Source of the DNA: Euperipatoides rowelli
Taxonomy: Eukaryota; Onychophora; Udeonychophora; Euonychophora; Peripatopsidae
DNA: 17,131 nucleotides
NCBI GenBank assembly: GCA_003024985.2
Contig: PXIH01S0001616.1
Direction: 5' to 3' (one strand)
This document shows positions 15,906-17,131 of this stretch, one piece after another. Made by a program: the position numbers and the translations under genes. The notes below the pieces were generated by a model that saw nothing but the letters and a program-made list of their open reading frames with translations, was not told the origin of the DNA and did not search any database. Each line of letters opens with the position of its first letter. Within the stretch, counting starts at the first letter, position 1.

Positions 15906-15989
15906 ACAAACATACATACCCCCCCTCCTCATAGGTGAATAATATTTTGACCTAGGTATGCCAATTAATGATTTAATTTTTAATTTTTT

Positions 15990-16075
15990 TTTACAAGAGG
16001 CAGGCCATTCGTCCCCCCCTGCATTATGAGGCCCTGGTCTGCAGCACACCAAGTCCATATATAAATCCGGCCCTG
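15990..16075 (-). mobile_element. hAT-type terminus just upstream of the fumarase exon
   Basis: On the minus strand from 16075 the sequence begins CAGGGCCGGATTTATATATG, then GACTTGGTGTGCTGCAGACC and AGGGCCTCATAATGCAGG. CAGGGCCGGATT followed by a GCTGCAG segment and a second AGGGCC is a familiar hAT terminal pattern. GTCTTGAA (16076-16083) could be the target duplication. The opposite end is not visible. It lies about 110 bases upstream of a coding exon, within the intron. Confidence 0.6.
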
Positions 16076-16187
16076 GTCTTGAATAATCACATTTTTTTCA
16101 TTTTTGCTTATGTGTGTAACTCTACCTTTTGACTAAATAAATTTGGGTTAATAAGCACAATAACAAAGTTTCAAATATTTTTTATAG

Positions 16188-16299
16188 GATGCGACACCAC
16201 TAACTTTGGGTCAAGAGTTCAGCGGTTATTCCACTCAGATATTAAATGGAATTGAAAGGGTTGAATGTACCTTTCCTAGACTATATCAATTAGCAGCAG
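16188..16299 (+). CDS. FH: Fumarate hydratase (class II fumarase), one internal exon
   Basis: The 112-nt exon encodes [20 protein letters not shown] followed by [17 protein letters not shown], plus the first G of a Gly codon. Class II fumarases carry [20 protein letters not shown] and later PRxYxLAxGGTAVGTGLN; this exon starts exactly at the D and ends inside the GG of that second motif. The enzyme interconverts fumarate and malate in the TCA cycle in mitochondria, with a cytosolic form in many eukaryotes. The acceptor is ATTTTTTATAG before 16188, phase 0. The donor GTAAGG starts at 16300, phase 1. The upstream part with the catalytic THxQ and the downstream GTAVGTG exon are not in the window, so introns on both sides are long. 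The gene symbol follows animal usage. Confidence 0.88.
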
Positions 16300-17018
16300 G
16301 TAAGGAACAATATGTTGTAAATCATGTATTTAGTTGTAACATAAATTGCATAATGCTATTAATATTTGTTCAAATTAAAAACAATAAGTTCTTTATTTTA
16401 GACTTTTTTTTAATATATTGGTAAACAGTAATTTCTTCTAGATAGTATGAATGCTATATATTGGGATGGCCAAGATTTAGACCGTAGTTGACCGAGGTAT
16501 CATGTTTAATGGACCACATCATGTTCATCCATTTTAATTCCAAAGAAAATGTGATTAAGTTACAATGGTATATTATCTTCGGTGATGATCGGTCTCGAGA
16601 CAAAAAATTAATTTTCTTAGAAATGAAACTAAAATACACAAGTACGGTCAGCTTTTAGACTTTTTTGTCTCGTGTTGTTCTCATTGTCATCCAATGACCA
16701 ATAAAGTCAGGCTACTGCATTTTCAGTCATGTGCTTTTTAATGTTTTTCCTTGTTTTAAATAAATATAATTCAAATTCACTTTATTTCTTTATTTTTTTT
16801 ATTATTGATTTTCAAAGAGTTTTACTAAAAAAAATATCCACTAGAAAAAAAAAATTACCATTTAATTTTTAAAATAATTGTCTTTAGGTCCTTCCCCTTA
16901 AAACAACATTGTCCACTGTATACACCAGGGGAGATATTTTGTGACATAATTGTTTAGACTTTAGGCGTGTTCGTCAATTGCTAACTTTTTTAATTATTTG
17001 AATTATTTGATATTTTTT
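16300..17018 (+). other. Intron sequence downstream of the fumarase exon
   Basis: The segment begins with the GTAAGG donor. No next fumarase exon (expected to encode GTAVGTGLN) is seen up to the window end. It is AT-rich without a recognised repeat, and short frames on both strands are not convincing. Confidence 0.55.
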
Positions 17019-17110
17019 CGTTCGTCATTAGCTCACAAACTTAACGAGATCGTTCGTCATTAGTTTAGTTAGGGTAATCTCGTGCATTTCGTTACTAACT
17101 TTTTCACCTT
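17019..17110. repeat. Short repeats of CGTTCGTCATTAG
   Basis: CGTTCGTCATTAG is exact at 17019 and 17051 (32-bp spacing). Related words occur at 16968 (TGTTCGTCAATTGCTAAC) and about 17086 (TTTCGTTACTAAC). ACGAGAT (17044-17050) and ATCTCGT (17077-17083) are inverted around the second copy. CpG-containing words are rare elsewhere in the window. Confidence 0.6.
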
Positions 17111-17131
17111 GCTCGAGAGATGGGTAACTTC

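Noticed and set aside
1-17131. CRISPR array, prokaryotic defence system or operon
   Set aside because: No regularly spaced repeats with unique spacers, no prokaryotic gene layout; splice sites, SINEs and LINEs show an animal nuclear genome.

Overview
The window looks like nuclear DNA of an invertebrate animal. It is very AT-rich, has few long open frames, contains introns with GT/AG borders, and is packed with decayed animal-type transposable elements: CR1/L2-like LINEs, tRNA-derived SINEs, hAT-type termini, foldback elements and microsatellites. I cannot name the species. There are no bacterial operons, ribosome binding sites or CRISPR arrays. Nine or so single N bases are scattered through it.

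Host genes. Two short pieces look like real exons. On the plus strand, 16188-16299 encodes a 37-codon stretch of class II fumarase (fumarate hydratase) between a good acceptor and a good GTAAGG donor. On the minus strand, 8165-8019 is a 147-nt, 49-codon open exon between CAG and a perfect GTAAGT donor; I do not recognise its protein. No other exons could be placed, so most of the window is probably intronic or intergenic.

Mobile DNA, left to right. 1-560: middle of a LINE ORF2 (end of endonuclease plus linker). 627-2508: bounded by perfect 42-bp inverted repeats, holding foldback hairpins and a tRNA-like SINE piece. 2512-4572: reverse transcriptase to 3' end of a LINE, with a hAT-type end inside it. 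4907-5543: hairpins and a MITE-like inverted-repeat unit. 6742-7160: 3' end of another LINE. 7166-7860: array of GGAAGTGATGTCA-like and CCATTTTG/CCATCTTG motifs. 8409-8845 (minus) and 8865-9112 (plus): two more LINE scraps. 9121-10590: short tandem repeats, a hAT end and a possible Helitron end. 11360-11570: SINE with a structured insert. 11040-12130: degenerate ATT-repeat DNA. 13176-15017: 5' half of a LINE (leader, ORF1 with PHD-like finger, ORF2 endonuclease). 15054-16075: hAT termini and local repeats just upstream of the fumarase exon.

How the parts relate. All LINE copies are broken by stops and frameshifts, and none is complete. The 5' half at 13176-15017 ends in the same 34 bases with which the window begins, so the two pieces read as consecutive parts of one family. 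Several single Ns sit exactly at edges of duplicated sequence, which raises the possibility that they mark contig joins and that the order of some pieces is an assembly product. I see no convincing new multi-gene system. The most useful leads are the two exons, the recurring hairpin module and the ETS/CRE/YY1-like array.
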